A stretch of DNA of 64,000 nt. Source: Xanthomonas sp. Leaf148 (GTDB taxonomy: Bacteria; Pseudomonadota; Gammaproteobacteria; Xanthomonadales; Xanthomonadaceae). Shown here one piece after another: positions 32,277 to 40,983 of this stretch. Both the position numbers and the translations under genes were made by a program. The stretch lies in the NCBI RefSeq assembly GCF_001423585.1, contig NZ_LMOP01000009.1, forward strand, positions 359,496 to 423,495. The letters run 5' to 3'. Position 1 is the stretch's first letter; each line of letters opens with the position of its first letter. The notes under the pieces were generated by a model that did no database searches, was not told the DNA's origin, and worked only from the letters and a program-made list of their open reading frames with translations.

Positions 32277-34708
32277 GGAATCAGGTTCGGATCGTAATCG
32301 TCCGGATTGGTCGTGGTGTTGCTGGGCGGGACCAGGTACAGGTCGTCGCGGTAATAGCCGAGAATAGCACGGCGCAAAGTGCGGTCCGTGTTCTGGCCAA
32401 ACGAGCTCAAGCCCTTGAGCACGAACTCGAACTGGATGGAGTTGTCCATCTCGCCGTCGCGGTTACGCACGAACCGGCGTACCAGCGCGCGCACTGCCAG
32501 GCAACAGCTGTCCCACTGCACGCCGCCGATGATTTCCAGCGGTTTGCGATCCAGCAGCGAGTAGTAGTAACGACCGACCGCACTCCAGGTGGGGTTGATC
32601 GGATACAGGAACGAGAAGTCGGCCTGCTTGAGCTGGTCGTTGTTACTGATCAGATCGCGACGATACCGGTAGGCCAGGTTGATGATGCCGTCGTTGTTGA
32701 GCAGATAGCGGGTACGCAGGCTGGCGAGATCTTCCTTGCGCGAGTTCGGGTTCCACTGATAGGTGGCGCCCATCGACCAGCGGTCGTTGATCATGTAGTT
32801 GGCATCGGCCACCCAGGCGGACTTGCCTTGCTCGATGGGTTGTTCGCTGTTGGCAGTGGAGTTATTGATGGTGACCAGCGAGTCGTTGAAGTACAGGATC
32901 TGGCCAGCGCTCAGCGACAATTTCTCGCGGCCGTCTTCCTGGCGCAGCCAACGAGATGTCACCGCCAGGGTCAGCTGGTTGGCATCGTTCTGACGGTCGG
33001 CGCCGGTATAGCGGCTGTCGCGGAACAGCTGGCCATAGCTGAAGGTAAACGGACGGGTGTCGAAGACCGGCAGGTCGTCCTGGTCGCGGTAGGGCACGTA
33101 CAGGTAGTACATGCGCGGTTCCAGCGTATTGAGATAGTTGGTGCCGAACAGCGAGGTCTCGCGATCGAAGTACAAGCCCGCGTCCAGCGAAGCAATGGGC
33201 AGGCTGCGCGTGGGCGAACGGTCGCCGGTTAGTGGCGCCGTATTGGCCAAGGTCGAGTCCAACTGGTAGGCGGTGTAACGCCATGCAACCGTCGGCGTCA
33301 CGAACCAGGCCGCACCCGACAACGGCATCGAGATATAGGGTTTGACGTCCAGGCGCGAGCCGCTGCCATAGTCAAAGTTACGGATATTGGTCCGGACGTA
33401 TTCGTCGCCGTTGTTGTTGTTATTGCCGTTGGTGTTCGGGACGAAGTTCACCTGATATGAGTCGTCATGCGTAAACCGCACCGCCTCGGCATAGACACCG
33501 GCTTCGAAAATGCCGAACGGCTTTTCCCAGGTGAAAAAGGCACGCGGCTGCCGGTTATAGGGCAGGGCTCGCTCGTCCAGGGTGTAGTCGGTCAGCTGCC
33601 AGCGGTCGGCCATCAGGCCGGCGGTCCAGGTTTCGCCGGTGCCGTAGATCCCGATGGTGCTCTGCAGGCTGGACGCCGAGCCCATGCCGTTCAAGCGGCT
33701 GGTGAAGTCTTCCACATAGCGGGTGTCGCTGACCCAGGAAATGCTGCTGCGGGCCTGCCAATGGCTGTTGACGTTGTGGTAGCCGCTATAGAAAACGCTG
33801 CCACGGTCCTTCTCGCGCAACTTGTCGTTGGGCAGGTAGTTGCCGGTGATTTCGCCGCGACCGCCGTCGTACAGATACCGGAACTCGGTGCCGAAAATGA
33901 AACCACGCTTGCTCATATAGCGCGGCAACAAGGTAGCGTCGTAATTGGGCGCCAGATTCAGGTAGATCGGCTGCAGGTAGTCAAACCCGTTGCGCCCGGA
34001 CAGGCCGAACTGCGGAAATAGCAGGCCGGTCTGGCGACGGTCGTCGATCGGGAACTTGAACCACGGGAAGTACAGCACCGGCACCTTGCCGATCTGCAGC
34101 ACGGCGTTACGCGCCGTACCGAAGCCTTCTTCGTTGTCGACGTCGATCTCGGGCGCGCGCACCCGCCAGATCGGCTGCGAGGGATCGCAGGTGGTGTAGG
34201 TCGAGCGATGCATCTGGCCGACCTGGCCTTGCAGGTCCACCGATTCCGCCACGCCATTGCCGCGGCGGTCCACCATCTGATACTGGATGTTGGAGACCTT
34301 GTGGGCGTCGGTGTCCTGATTGCCCTCGGCGCGGTCGGCGACCATGCGGAAGGAGGTGTCCTGGTAGCGGACATTGCCTTCGGCGATGTAGTTGCCGGTC
34401 TCGGTATCCATGCGCAGGTTGTCCGCGCCCAGGAACTGGTCGCCGCGCTTGAGCGCCACGTTGCCCTGGTACTGCGGAGTGGTGCTGGTGCCGGACAGCT
34501 GGTCGCCTTCGATGTCGGTCGGCAGCTGCTGGCGCATTTCGGCGGCCTTGGGGTCGGCGGCGGGCGCGCCATCGAAACCAGGCAGCGGGTCCACGGCCGG
34601 GCACAGTCCCCAATTCAACGGCTTGTCGGCAGCCATGGCCGGAAGGCAGATGGCGATGCTCAAGGGCAGGGGCAGCAGGCGGAGAACTCGGCGCACGCGT
34701 GGATTCAA
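32273..34708 (-). CDS. lptD: LPS-assembly outer-membrane protein LptD
   Basis: Essential beta-barrel that inserts lipopolysaccharide in the outer leaflet with LptE. 811 residues: signal peptide (LLPLPLSIAICLPAMAA), periplasmic OstA jellyroll (QLPTDIEGDQLSG, NVALKRGDQFLGADNLRMDTETGNYIAEGNVRYQDTSFR), then the barrel, with PVLYFPWFKFPIDDRRQTGLLFPQFG at the first strands and ending in LTRRAILGYYRDDL-type sequence and a Tyr-rich end. Cysteines needed for disulfides are seen as C38 region (GLCPAV), TTCDPSQ and a CC pair (DSCCLAVRA). First gene of lptD-surA-pdxA-rsmA-apaG-apaH; a 115-bp promoter gap lies upstream. Confidence 0.96.
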   Translation of the reverse strand: MNPRVRRVLRLLPLPLSIAICLPAMAADKPLNWGLCPAVDPLPGFDGAPAADPKAAEMRQQLPTDIEGDQLSGTSTTPQYQGNVALKRGDQFLGADNLRMDTETGNYIAEGNVRYQDTSFRMVADRAEGNQDTDAHKVSNIQYQMVDRRGNGVAESVDLQGQVGQMHRSTYTTCDPSQPIWRVRAPEIDVDNEEGFGTARNAVLQIGKVPVLYFPWFKFPIDDRRQTGLLFPQFGLSGRNGFDYLQPIYLNLAPNYDATLLPRYMSKRGFIFGTEFRYLYDGGRGEITGNYLPNDKLREKDRGSVFYSGYHNVNSHWQARSSISWVSDTRYVEDFTSRLNGMGSASSLQSTIGIYGTGETWTAGLMADRWQLTDYTLDERALPYNRQPRAFFTWEKPFGIFEAGVYAEAVRFTHDDSYQVNFVPNTNGNNNNNGDEYVRTNIRNFDYGSGSRLDVKPYISMPLSGAAWFVTPTVAWRYTAYQLDSTLANTAPLTGDRSPTRSLPIASLDAGLYFDRETSLFGTNYLNTLEPRMYYLYVPYRDQDDLPVFDTRPFTFSYGQLFRDSRYTGADRQNDANQLTLAVTSRWLRQEDGREKLSLSAGQILYFNDSLVTINNSTANSEQPIEQGKSAWVADANYMINDRWSMGATYQWNPNSRKEDLASLRTRYLLNNDGIINLAYRYRRDLISNNDQLKQADFSFLYPINPTWSAVGRYYYSLLDRKPLEIIGGVQWDSCCLAVRALVRRFVRNRDGEMDNSIQFEFVLKGLSSFGQNTDRTLRRAILGYYRDDLYLVPPSNTTTNPDDYDPNLIP

Positions 34709-34823
34709 CCAGTAAAATGGCGACTAGCTTGCCGCATACCCCGCATAGGGGCAATGAAGAGCGCCAGCGTGAAGAGGACGAGGTTCATCGCAAACCGTGG
34801 CGCGACCGGCGTGCCGCTGTGGG

Positions 34824-35732
34824 TCAGCGCAGTGCGGCGACGTGGGCAACACTGCTTTCGCGCAAGGCCTGCAGGTCGTAACCGCCTTCCAGCATGGACA
34901 CCACCCGGCCACGCGCATGCCGCTCGGCCAGGGTGCGTAGCGCGCCGGTCAGCCAGGCGAAATCATCGTCGTCCAGCATCAGATCGGCCAGCGGATCGCG
35001 CAGATGCGCATCGAAGCCGGCCGAAATCAGGATCAGCTGCGGGCGGAAGGCATCGATCAGCGGCAGCATCTCGTCTTCCCACACGTTGCGGAAGCGCAAG
35101 CCATCGCTGCCGGGCGGCAGCAACAGGTTGTGGATATTGCCAACGCCGCGCTCATGGACGCTGCCCGAATGCGGGTAGAGCCCGGACTGATGCGTGCTCA
35201 GATACTGCACGGCCGGGTCGCGTTCGAAGATCGCCTGGGTGCCGTTGCCGTGGTGCACGTCGAAATCGACGATGGTGATGCGCTCCAGGCCATGCCGGTC
35301 GCGTGCATGGGCGGCGGCCACGGCGATGTTGTTGAACAGGCAGAAGCCCATCGACACCTGCGCGGTGGCGTGATGGCCGGGTGGGCGGACAGCGCAAAAG
35401 GCGGTGCGGGTGAGGTCCTGCATCACCGCGTCCACGGCGGCGATGCCGGCGCCGGCGGCGCGCAGGGCGGCCGCGCGCGAGGCCGGCACCATGCGGGTGT
35501 CCACATCCAGCTGGCGATAGCCTTCGAACGCGGTCTCCAGCACCGCGTCCACCTGTTCTCGCTCATGCACGCGGCACAGGTCGCCCAGCTTGGCCAGCGG
35601 CGCCTCGCGCCAGTCCAGGTCCGGAAAGGCAGCACGCAGAGCGTCGACGACCGCCTCCAGGCGGGCAGGGCTTTCGGGGTGCTCAGGGCCGGCGTCGTGA
35701 CCGAGACAGGCGGGATGGGTAAAGACCAGCAT
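34824..35732 (-). CDS. Class II histone-deacetylase-like deacylase
   Basis: A 302-residue Zn-dependent deacylase of the HDAC/acetylpolyamine amidohydrolase superfamily. Motifs: HPESPARLEAVVDAL near the N-terminus, catalytic RPPGHHA (tandem His at about 131-132), metal-binding VDFDVHHGNGTQ, STHQSGLYPHSG, SAGFDAHLRDPL (third metal ligand) and the closing LEGGYDLQAL. Bacterial members act on acetylated polyamines, acetoin-like or protein substrates; which one applies here is not visible. It is the third gene of a leftward DUF6580-pduO-hdac cluster. Confidence 0.92.
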   Translation of the reverse strand: MLVFTHPACLGHDAGPEHPESPARLEAVVDALRAAFPDLDWREAPLAKLGDLCRVHEREQVDAVLETAFEGYRQLDVDTRMVPASRAAALRAAGAGIAAVDAVMQDLTRTAFCAVRPPGHHATAQVSMGFCLFNNIAVAAAHARDRHGLERITIVDFDVHHGNGTQAIFERDPAVQYLSTHQSGLYPHSGSVHERGVGNIHNLLLPPGSDGLRFRNVWEDEMLPLIDAFRPQLILISAGFDAHLRDPLADLMLDDDDFAWLTGALRTLAERHARGRVVSMLEGGYDLQALRESSVAHVAALR

Positions 35733-35770
35733 GAGATGACTTTAGCCTGTCCGCCGCGCCAGGCACATGC

Positions 35771-36328
35771 TCAACCGCGCCGGCGGTCGTGCCGCCACAG
35801 CACTTCCTGCTGACCATCCACACGTGCCAGCACGCGGGCCAGTACGAACAGCAGGTCGGAGAGCCGGTTGAGATAGCCGATCGCCTCGCTGCGCACCGAC
35901 TCCTGGCGCGACAGCGCGACGGTCTCGCGCTCGGCACGGCGCACGATGGTACGCGCCAGGTGGCAGCGCGCGGCCGCTTCGCCACCGGCCGGCAAGATGA
36001 ACTCCTGCAGCGGCGGCAAGCTGTCGTTGAAGTGGTCCAGGTGGTGTTCCAGGGCCTGGATGTCGGCCGCCTCGATGGCAGCATGGCCGGGGATGCAGAG
36101 CTCGCCGCCCAGGTCGAACAGCTGGTGCTGCACGGTGGTCAGTAGCTCGGCAATCGCGGTGGGCACGCCGGGCGCGGCCAGCAGCACGCCGAGCGCCGAA
36201 TTGGCCTCGTCCACGGTGCCGTAGGCGTTGACGCGCAAGGCGTCCTTGCCGGTCCGGCTGCCATCGCCCAACCCGGTGCTGCCGTCGTCGCCGGTGCGCG
36301 TATAGATACGTGAGAGCCGGTTGCCCAT
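35771..36328 (-). CDS. ATP:cob(I)alamin adenosyltransferase, PduO type
   Basis: A 185-residue trimeric enzyme that adenosylates cob(I)alamin to coenzyme B12. Signature elements: MGNRLSRIYTRTGDDGSTGLGDGSR (ATP-binding N-terminus with TRTGDDG), NAYGTVDEANSALG (Asp/Glu helix), FILPAGGEAAARCHLARTIVRRAERE (Arg-rich ATP site) and YLNRLSDLLFVLARV at the end. No B12 synthesis genes and no B12-dependent enzyme are in the window, so it probably serves imported cobalamin. It lies 3 nt after the DUF6580-like gene, a spacing that implies one transcript. Confidence 0.94.
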   Translation of the reverse strand: MGNRLSRIYTRTGDDGSTGLGDGSRTGKDALRVNAYGTVDEANSALGVLLAAPGVPTAIAELLTTVQHQLFDLGGELCIPGHAAIEAADIQALEHHLDHFNDSLPPLQEFILPAGGEAAARCHLARTIVRRAERETVALSRQESVRSEAIGYLNRLSDLLFVLARVLARVDGQQEVLWRHDRRRG

Positions 36329-36331
36329 GGC

Positions 36332-36910
36332 TCAGCCGGCCTGGCGCTGGCGATGGGGCGCAGCCAGGCGCTCGGCAACCACCTGGATGACGGCTGCGGC
36401 CGCGACGTACAGCGCGGCGCTGCGCAGGTACGGCCAGAGCCAGTCGCTGTAGTTCTTGAACCAGCCGGCGAGGGTGGGTTCGCTCACGCTGGCGCTGATC
36501 CAGTAAAAGCTGCCCTGGGCGATCAGCTGACACAGCGCCACGGCGATGAGCAGGGCAGGAACCAGTGCGACCAGCGCAGTCCATTGGGCCCCGTGATAGT
36601 GCCGGCGCAGCCACACACCACCGGCCCACAGCGCGAAGTACGCCGGGATCAGGCACCAGTACGCCGGCGACACGCAGTAGTGCTGCCAGAAGCTCATGCC
36701 CTGCTGGGTGATGACCAGCCAGTCCACCGCGACCGCCAGGCCCATCAGCAGCGGGAACGCCAGTTTGCTGCGTGCAGCCAGATGAAACCCGCCGATGAAA
36801 AACACCGCCCAGGACGCGTCCGGGACCGGCGCGAAGTGATTGATCCGTGTGGCCGCCATCAGGACGGCGAGCAGGCTCAAAATCAGGGTGTCGTGCGAGC
36901 GAGAAGTCAT
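36332..36910 (-). CDS. DUF6580-like integral membrane protein
   Basis: A 192-residue protein with about five hydrophobic segments: LILSLLAVLMAATRI (start), AVFFIGGFHLAA, LAFPLLMGLAVAVDWLV, WCLIPAYFALWAGGVWL and LVALVPALLIAVALCQLIA, plus a final YVAAAAVIQVVA. ATG at 36910 (MTSRSHDTL) is chosen because upstream codons are Pro/Arg-rich and not membrane-like. The RINHFAPVPDASWAVFFIGG start is typical of DUF6580, energy-coupling-factor-like S components of unknown substrate. Next to a cobalamin adenosyltransferase, a corrinoid or precursor transport role is tempting but unproven. It is divergent from ubiH. Confidence 0.75.
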   Translation of the reverse strand: MTSRSHDTLILSLLAVLMAATRINHFAPVPDASWAVFFIGGFHLAARSKLAFPLLMGLAVAVDWLVITQQGMSFWQHYCVSPAYWCLIPAYFALWAGGVWLRRHYHGAQWTALVALVPALLIAVALCQLIAQGSFYWISASVSEPTLAGWFKNYSDWLWPYLRSAALYVAAAAVIQVVAERLAAPHRQRQAG

Positions 36911-37092
36911 GCGCGGAGGTGGCCGGATTACAGGTGCGGGAGTGTAGCGTGGAACCTGGCGTGCCCGCGCCACTGCCTGGCCTGCGCTGCGCCCGGCATC
37001 GGCAGGCATGACAACGGCAGACCGGCTGGACGCGTCAACGTGTCTCATCCGGCGCGCGCGATGCGCTGCGGGCGAGGGCTTATCATGGGCGA

Positions 37093-38301
37093 ATGACACA
37101 TCCACATGACGTTTTGATCGTTGGCGGCGGCCTGGTCGGCTCCAGCCTGGCGATTGCGCTGGACCGCCTCGGCCTGGATGTCGGGCTGGTGGAAGCCACG
37201 CCAGCCGGCACGCCGCCGGCCGTGTTCGATCAACGCAATCTGAGTTTCGCCGCCGCTACCGTCAACGCCTTGGGCGTACTGGGCGTCATGGCCAAGTTGC
37301 GTAGCCCGCCCGGGCCGATCCGGCGCATCCACGTCAGCCGCGCCGGCGATTTCGGGCGCGTGCAGCTGGACGCCGCCGACTACGGGCGCGACAGCTTTGG
37401 GCAAGTGGTGGTGGCCCGCGACTTCGGCGACGCCCTGCTGGCACGCCTGGACGAGTTGGCGCAGCTGCGCCGGTATCGCCCGGCGCGCTGCATCGGCGTG
37501 GAACCGGTGCAGGATGGCGTGCGCACGCTACGGCTGGCGACCGACGACGGCGAGCAGCGCGTCTGCGCCAGGCTGGTGGTCGGTGCCGATGGCAGCCACA
37601 GCGCAGTGCGCGAACTGCTGCATATCGAGACCGACACGCACGATTTCCTGCAGACCTTGTTCGTGGCGCGCGTGCGCGCCTCCAGGCCGCCGGATGGCAC
37701 CGCGTGGGAGCGCTTCGGCGAGCACGGGCCGACCGCGCTGTTGCCGCGGGGCGACCGTCATTACGGCGCAATCCACTGTGTGGCGCGCGCCGAGGCCGAT
37801 GCGGTCGCCGCGCTCGACGAGGCTGGCTGGCTGGCCCGGCTGCAGCGCGCGGCCGGCTGGCGCGCCGGGCGCTTTGTCGCCAGCGGCGAACGCAGTGCAT
37901 ATCCGCTGGTGCAGGTGCTGGCCAACAACCTGATCGCCGAGCGCGTGGTGTTGCTCGGCAACGCCGCGCAGACGCTGCACCCCATCGGTGCGCAGGGCTT
38001 CAATCTTGGATTGCGCGACGCGCTCACCTTGGCAGAGCTGATCGAACACGATCGCAGCGATGCCGGGAGCGGCGCGCTGCTGGCCGACTATGTGGCGCGT
38101 CGACGCGTGGACCGCGAGCAGACGATCGGCTTCTCCAGCGGGCTGGCGCGGCTGACCGGCAATCCGGCACCGTTGCTGCGGCCGCTGCGCAGCCTGGGAT
38201 TGCTCGCAACCTCGCAGGCCGCGCCGCTGCAATCGATGCTGGTCGGCGGGGCGATGGGGTTCCGTGGCGATGTGCCGCAGCTGTGCCGGGGGATCGCATG
38301 A
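37093..38301 (+). CDS. ubiH: UbiH-family FAD-dependent hydroxylase
   Basis: Ubiquinone-biosynthesis monooxygenase of 402 residues. FAD-binding GXGXXG is in VLIVGGGLVGSSLAIALDRLGL (7-28), the DG motif in LVVGADGSHSAVREL, and the GD/FAD phosphate motif in VVLLGNAAQTLHPIGAQGFNLGLRDALTLAE, the UbiH/COQ6 signature. UbiH normally hydroxylates C1 of the ring; the HPIGAQGFNLGLRD variant supports UbiH over UbiF. The next gene, which overlaps by 4 nt, is a paralogue, so two of the three hydroxylations can be carried out by this pair. Confidence 0.9.
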   Translation: MTHPHDVLIVGGGLVGSSLAIALDRLGLDVGLVEATPAGTPPAVFDQRNLSFAAATVNALGVLGVMAKLRSPPGPIRRIHVSRAGDFGRVQLDAADYGRDSFGQVVVARDFGDALLARLDELAQLRRYRPARCIGVEPVQDGVRTLRLATDDGEQRVCARLVVGADGSHSAVRELLHIETDTHDFLQTLFVARVRASRPPDGTAWERFGEHGPTALLPRGDRHYGAIHCVARAEADAVAALDEAGWLARLQRAAGWRAGRFVASGERSAYPLVQVLANNLIAERVVLLGNAAQTLHPIGAQGFNLGLRDALTLAELIEHDRSDAGSGALLADYVARRRVDREQTIGFSSGLARLTGNPAPLLRPLRSLGLLATSQAAPLQSMLVGGAMGFRGDVPQLCRGIA

Positions 38302-39479
38302 GCCGCCGCGGTGCGCGCGATGCGGTGATCGTCGGCGGTGGCGTGGTTGGCGCCGCCTGTGCGCTGGCGCTGGCCGACGCGGGTTTGAGCGTTGCGCTGG
38401 TGGAAGGGCGCGAGCCCGCGCGCTGGCCTGCCGATCAGCCCGACCTGCGGGTCTATGCCTTCGCCGCCGACAACGCCGCGCTGCTCGACAGTCTTGGCGT
38501 GTGGGCCAGCGTGCGCGCCGGTCGCGTGCAGCCGTATCGGCGCATGCGGGTCTGGGATGCCGGCGGTGGCGGCGAGCTGCGCTTCGACGCCGACACCTTG
38601 GGCCGCGAACAACTCGGCTGGATCGTCGAACATGCGCTACTGGTCGATCGCCTGTGGGCGGCCGTGCACAGCGCGGGGATCGAAGTGCACTGCCCGGCGC
38701 GTGTGGCCGAACTGGAGCAGGACGCCAACAGCGTGCGTCTGCGTCTGGACGATGGCAGCCGGCTGGAAGCGGCGATTGCCATCGCCGCCGATGGCGCGTC
38801 GTCCACCTTGCGCGACCTGACCGGCTTGCCGGTGTCGCGGCACGCCTACGCACAACGCGGCGTGGTTGCCTTCGTGGAGACCGAACAGCCGCACCAGGCC
38901 ACGGCCTGGCAGCGCTTTCTGACCACCGGGCCACTGGCATTCCTGCCGTTTGCCGAAGGCCGCAGTTCGATTGTCTGGACCTTGCCCGATCGCGAGGCCG
39001 AGCGCGTGCTGGCGCTCGACGATGCGGCGTTCGCGCGCGAGCTGACCCAAGCCTTTGCCGCGCGTCTGGGCGAGGTGCGTGTGGTTTCCGCACGCGCTGC
39101 ATTCACGCTGCAACGGCAGTTGGTGGAGCAGTACGTCAGTGGCCGCGTGCTGACCCTGGGCGACGCTGCGCATGTGGTGCATCCGTTGGCGGGGCAGGGC
39201 GTCAACCTGGGCCTGCGCGATGTCGCTGCGCTGCGCGAGGAAGTGCGCGGCGCGCTCGCCAAACGTGCGGACTGGGCCGCGCCGCATCGCCTGCAACGCT
39301 GGGCGCGCACCCGCCGCAGCGACAATACCGTGGCCGCCTATGGCTTCGATGCGATCAATACGGTGTTCTCCAACGACGAGATGCACCTGACCCTGTTGCG
39401 CGGTGCCGCGCTTGGCCTCGCCGGCAGGTTGCCGCCGCTGGTCGATGTGCTGTGGAAGCGCGCCTCCGGCGGCGCGTAA
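38298..39479 (+). CDS. Second ubiquinone-type FAD hydroxylase (UbiI/UbiF-like)
   Basis: A 393-residue paralogue of the preceding gene, starting at ATG 38298 that overlaps the ubiH stop as ATGA. FAD motif DAVIVGGGVVGAACALALADAGL, DG motif IAADGASSTLRDL and VLTLGDAAHVVHPLAGQGVNLGLRDVAALREEV. The HPLAGQGVNLGLRD form is typical of UbiI/UbiF. Which ring position it uses (C5 or C6) cannot be read from sequence. Tandem, translationally coupled hydroxylases suggest balanced production for the Ubi metabolon. Confidence 0.88.
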   Translation: MSRRGARDAVIVGGGVVGAACALALADAGLSVALVEGREPARWPADQPDLRVYAFAADNAALLDSLGVWASVRAGRVQPYRRMRVWDAGGGGELRFDADTLGREQLGWIVEHALLVDRLWAAVHSAGIEVHCPARVAELEQDANSVRLRLDDGSRLEAAIAIAADGASSTLRDLTGLPVSRHAYAQRGVVAFVETEQPHQATAWQRFLTTGPLAFLPFAEGRSSIVWTLPDREAERVLALDDAAFARELTQAFAARLGEVRVVSARAAFTLQRQLVEQYVSGRVLTLGDAAHVVHPLAGQGVNLGLRDVAALREEVRGALAKRADWAAPHRLQRWARTRRSDNTVAAYGFDAINTVFSNDEMHLTLLRGAALGLAGRLPPLVDVLWKRASGGA

Positions 39480-39605
39480 GCCATCTCGCGTCTGTCGGCC
39501 TGCGCTGTGGCTGGCCGGCATAGCTGACGTTCTATGTCTATGGACTTATAGCGTAGGCCACATCTTCCATACGACGCACGCGGCCGGCGTGGCTACAGTC
39601 GCGCC

Positions 39606-40322
39606 ATGACTTCCGTTTCGCACACCTCCAGACCCACCTTGCTGCTGCTCTGCGGCCTGCTCTGCGACGCCGCCATCTGGCAACCGCAGCGCGACGCGCT
39701 GGCGGATCTGGCCGATGTGCAGGTGCTGGATTTCCCCGGATTCGACAGCATTGTGCAGATGGCGGCCCACGTGCTGGCTGGCGCACCGCCACAGTTTGCG
39801 TTGGCCGGGCATTCGATGGGCGGGCGGGTTGCGCTGGAAATCATGCGTCAGGCGCCCGAGCGGGTGACGCAGCTGGCACTGCTCGATACCGGCATTGCAC
39901 CGCGTCGCGATGGCGAACGCGAGGAGCGCCAAGCGCTGGTGGATCTGGCACAGACGCAAGGCATGCATGCGCTGGCGCTGGCCTGGTTGCCACCGATGCT
40001 GCACCCCGCACGCAGCGCCGATACCGGTTTGATGCAAGACCTCAGCGCAATGGTGCAGCGGCAGAGCGCGCAGAGTTTCGCTGGCCAGGTCAACGCGTTG
40101 CTGGAGCGCCCGGATGCCGCGCCGGTGCTAGCGCAGATTCGCTGCCCCACCTTGCTAGGGGTCGGGCGCCAGGATGCCTGGAGCCCGCTGGCACGGCATC
40201 AGGACATGGTGCGGCAGATTCCGCAGGCGCGCCTGGTCGTATTCGAAGATTGCGGGCATATGGCGCCGGTGGAAGCGCCCGCTGCGGTGAGCACCGCGCT
40301 GCGCGAGTGGCTGAGCACGTGA
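39606..40322 (+). CDS. Alpha/beta hydrolase
   Basis: A 238-residue cytosolic alpha/beta-fold hydrolase. Nucleophile elbow AGHSMGGRVALEI (GHSMG, Ser near residue 63), oxyanion region LLLLCGLLCDAAIWQPQRDAL, acid region GVGRQDAWSPLARH and catalytic His in FEDCGHMAPVEAP. Resembles MhpC/BioH-like enzymes. Location just ahead of the aromatic-catabolic genes could mean a role in ester or ring-cleavage-product hydrolysis, but its gap to neighbours (over 100 bp on both sides) gives no firm linkage. Confidence 0.85.
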   Translation: MTSVSHTSRPTLLLLCGLLCDAAIWQPQRDALADLADVQVLDFPGFDSIVQMAAHVLAGAPPQFALAGHSMGGRVALEIMRQAPERVTQLALLDTGIAPRRDGEREERQALVDLAQTQGMHALALAWLPPMLHPARSADTGLMQDLSAMVQRQSAQSFAGQVNALLERPDAAPVLAQIRCPTLLGVGRQDAWSPLARHQDMVRQIPQARLVVFEDCGHMAPVEAPAAVSTALREWLST

Positions 40323-40430
40323 TCGCCCGTACCGCAGGCGGCGTCAGTTCGGTCGTCTCGGGAATTGTCCTGCGCTGAAGTATCGCTAGCGCTTTATCTG
40401 TGTCATTCCACCGCCAAGGGAGGCTGCTGC

Positions 40431-40862
40431 GTGTCTGCAGATATTTCGATCATCGTTGCGTGCGAACAGCTGATTCGCCGGTTCGCCCTGCATAACGACC
40501 GCCATGAGCACCAGGCGTTGGCTGCGCTGTTCACTGCCGACGGCGTCTTTGCACGACCGAGCGCGCCGGACGTGCCGGTGCATGGACGCGAAGCGATCTT
40601 GGAGGCCTTCCGCGCTCGCGCGCCACGCAACACCTGTCATTTGATGCTCAATACCCTGGTCAGCGTCCAATCGAGCACGCTGGCTCATGCGCATAGCCAT
40701 GTGCTGCTCTATAGCGCACCGCAGGCCGACGCGTCTGTCCCCTGGACGGCGCAGGCGCCTGCACTGATCGGCACCTTCGACGATGTGCTGGTGCACCAGG
40801 ACAACCAGTGGTTGTTCAAGCAACGCCTCGGCGCATTGCTGCTGCGCGTCGAGGCGCACTGA
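40431..40862 (+). CDS. SnoaL/NTF2-like protein
   Basis: A 143-residue protein with the cone-shaped NTF2-like fold. I chose GTG at 40431 because AAGGGAGG lies 9 nt upstream; a longer reading from 40365 is Cys-rich and unlike the family. Visible features: ACEQLIRRFALHNDRHEHQALAALFTADGVF (helix 1 plus first strand, the classic SnoaL start), VHGREAILEAFRARAP, and CHLMLNTLVSV. Members act as small isomerases, dehydratases or ring hydroxylase partners. It lies 121 bp before the outer-membrane SphA-like gene on the same strand, so it may belong to the aromatic-catabolic unit. Confidence 0.82.
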   Translation: MSADISIIVACEQLIRRFALHNDRHEHQALAALFTADGVFARPSAPDVPVHGREAILEAFRARAPRNTCHLMLNTLVSVQSSTLAHAHSHVLLYSAPQADASVPWTAQAPALIGTFDDVLVHQDNQWLFKQRLGALLLRVEAH

Positions 40863-40983
40863 CCGAGATTGATCGCTGTCTGTCTGTTCAACGATGCCGC
40901 CGGCCCTTACAGGCGACATCTCGACACTGCTCTCCCCCCAGTCGCGTTGCCTCAATCGCCCATCTTCGTTGGAGAATCCCCTA

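Noticed and set aside
30756..32297. 513-residue plus-strand frame across surA
   Set aside because: Antisense to surA, which has a signal peptide and two parvulin domains.
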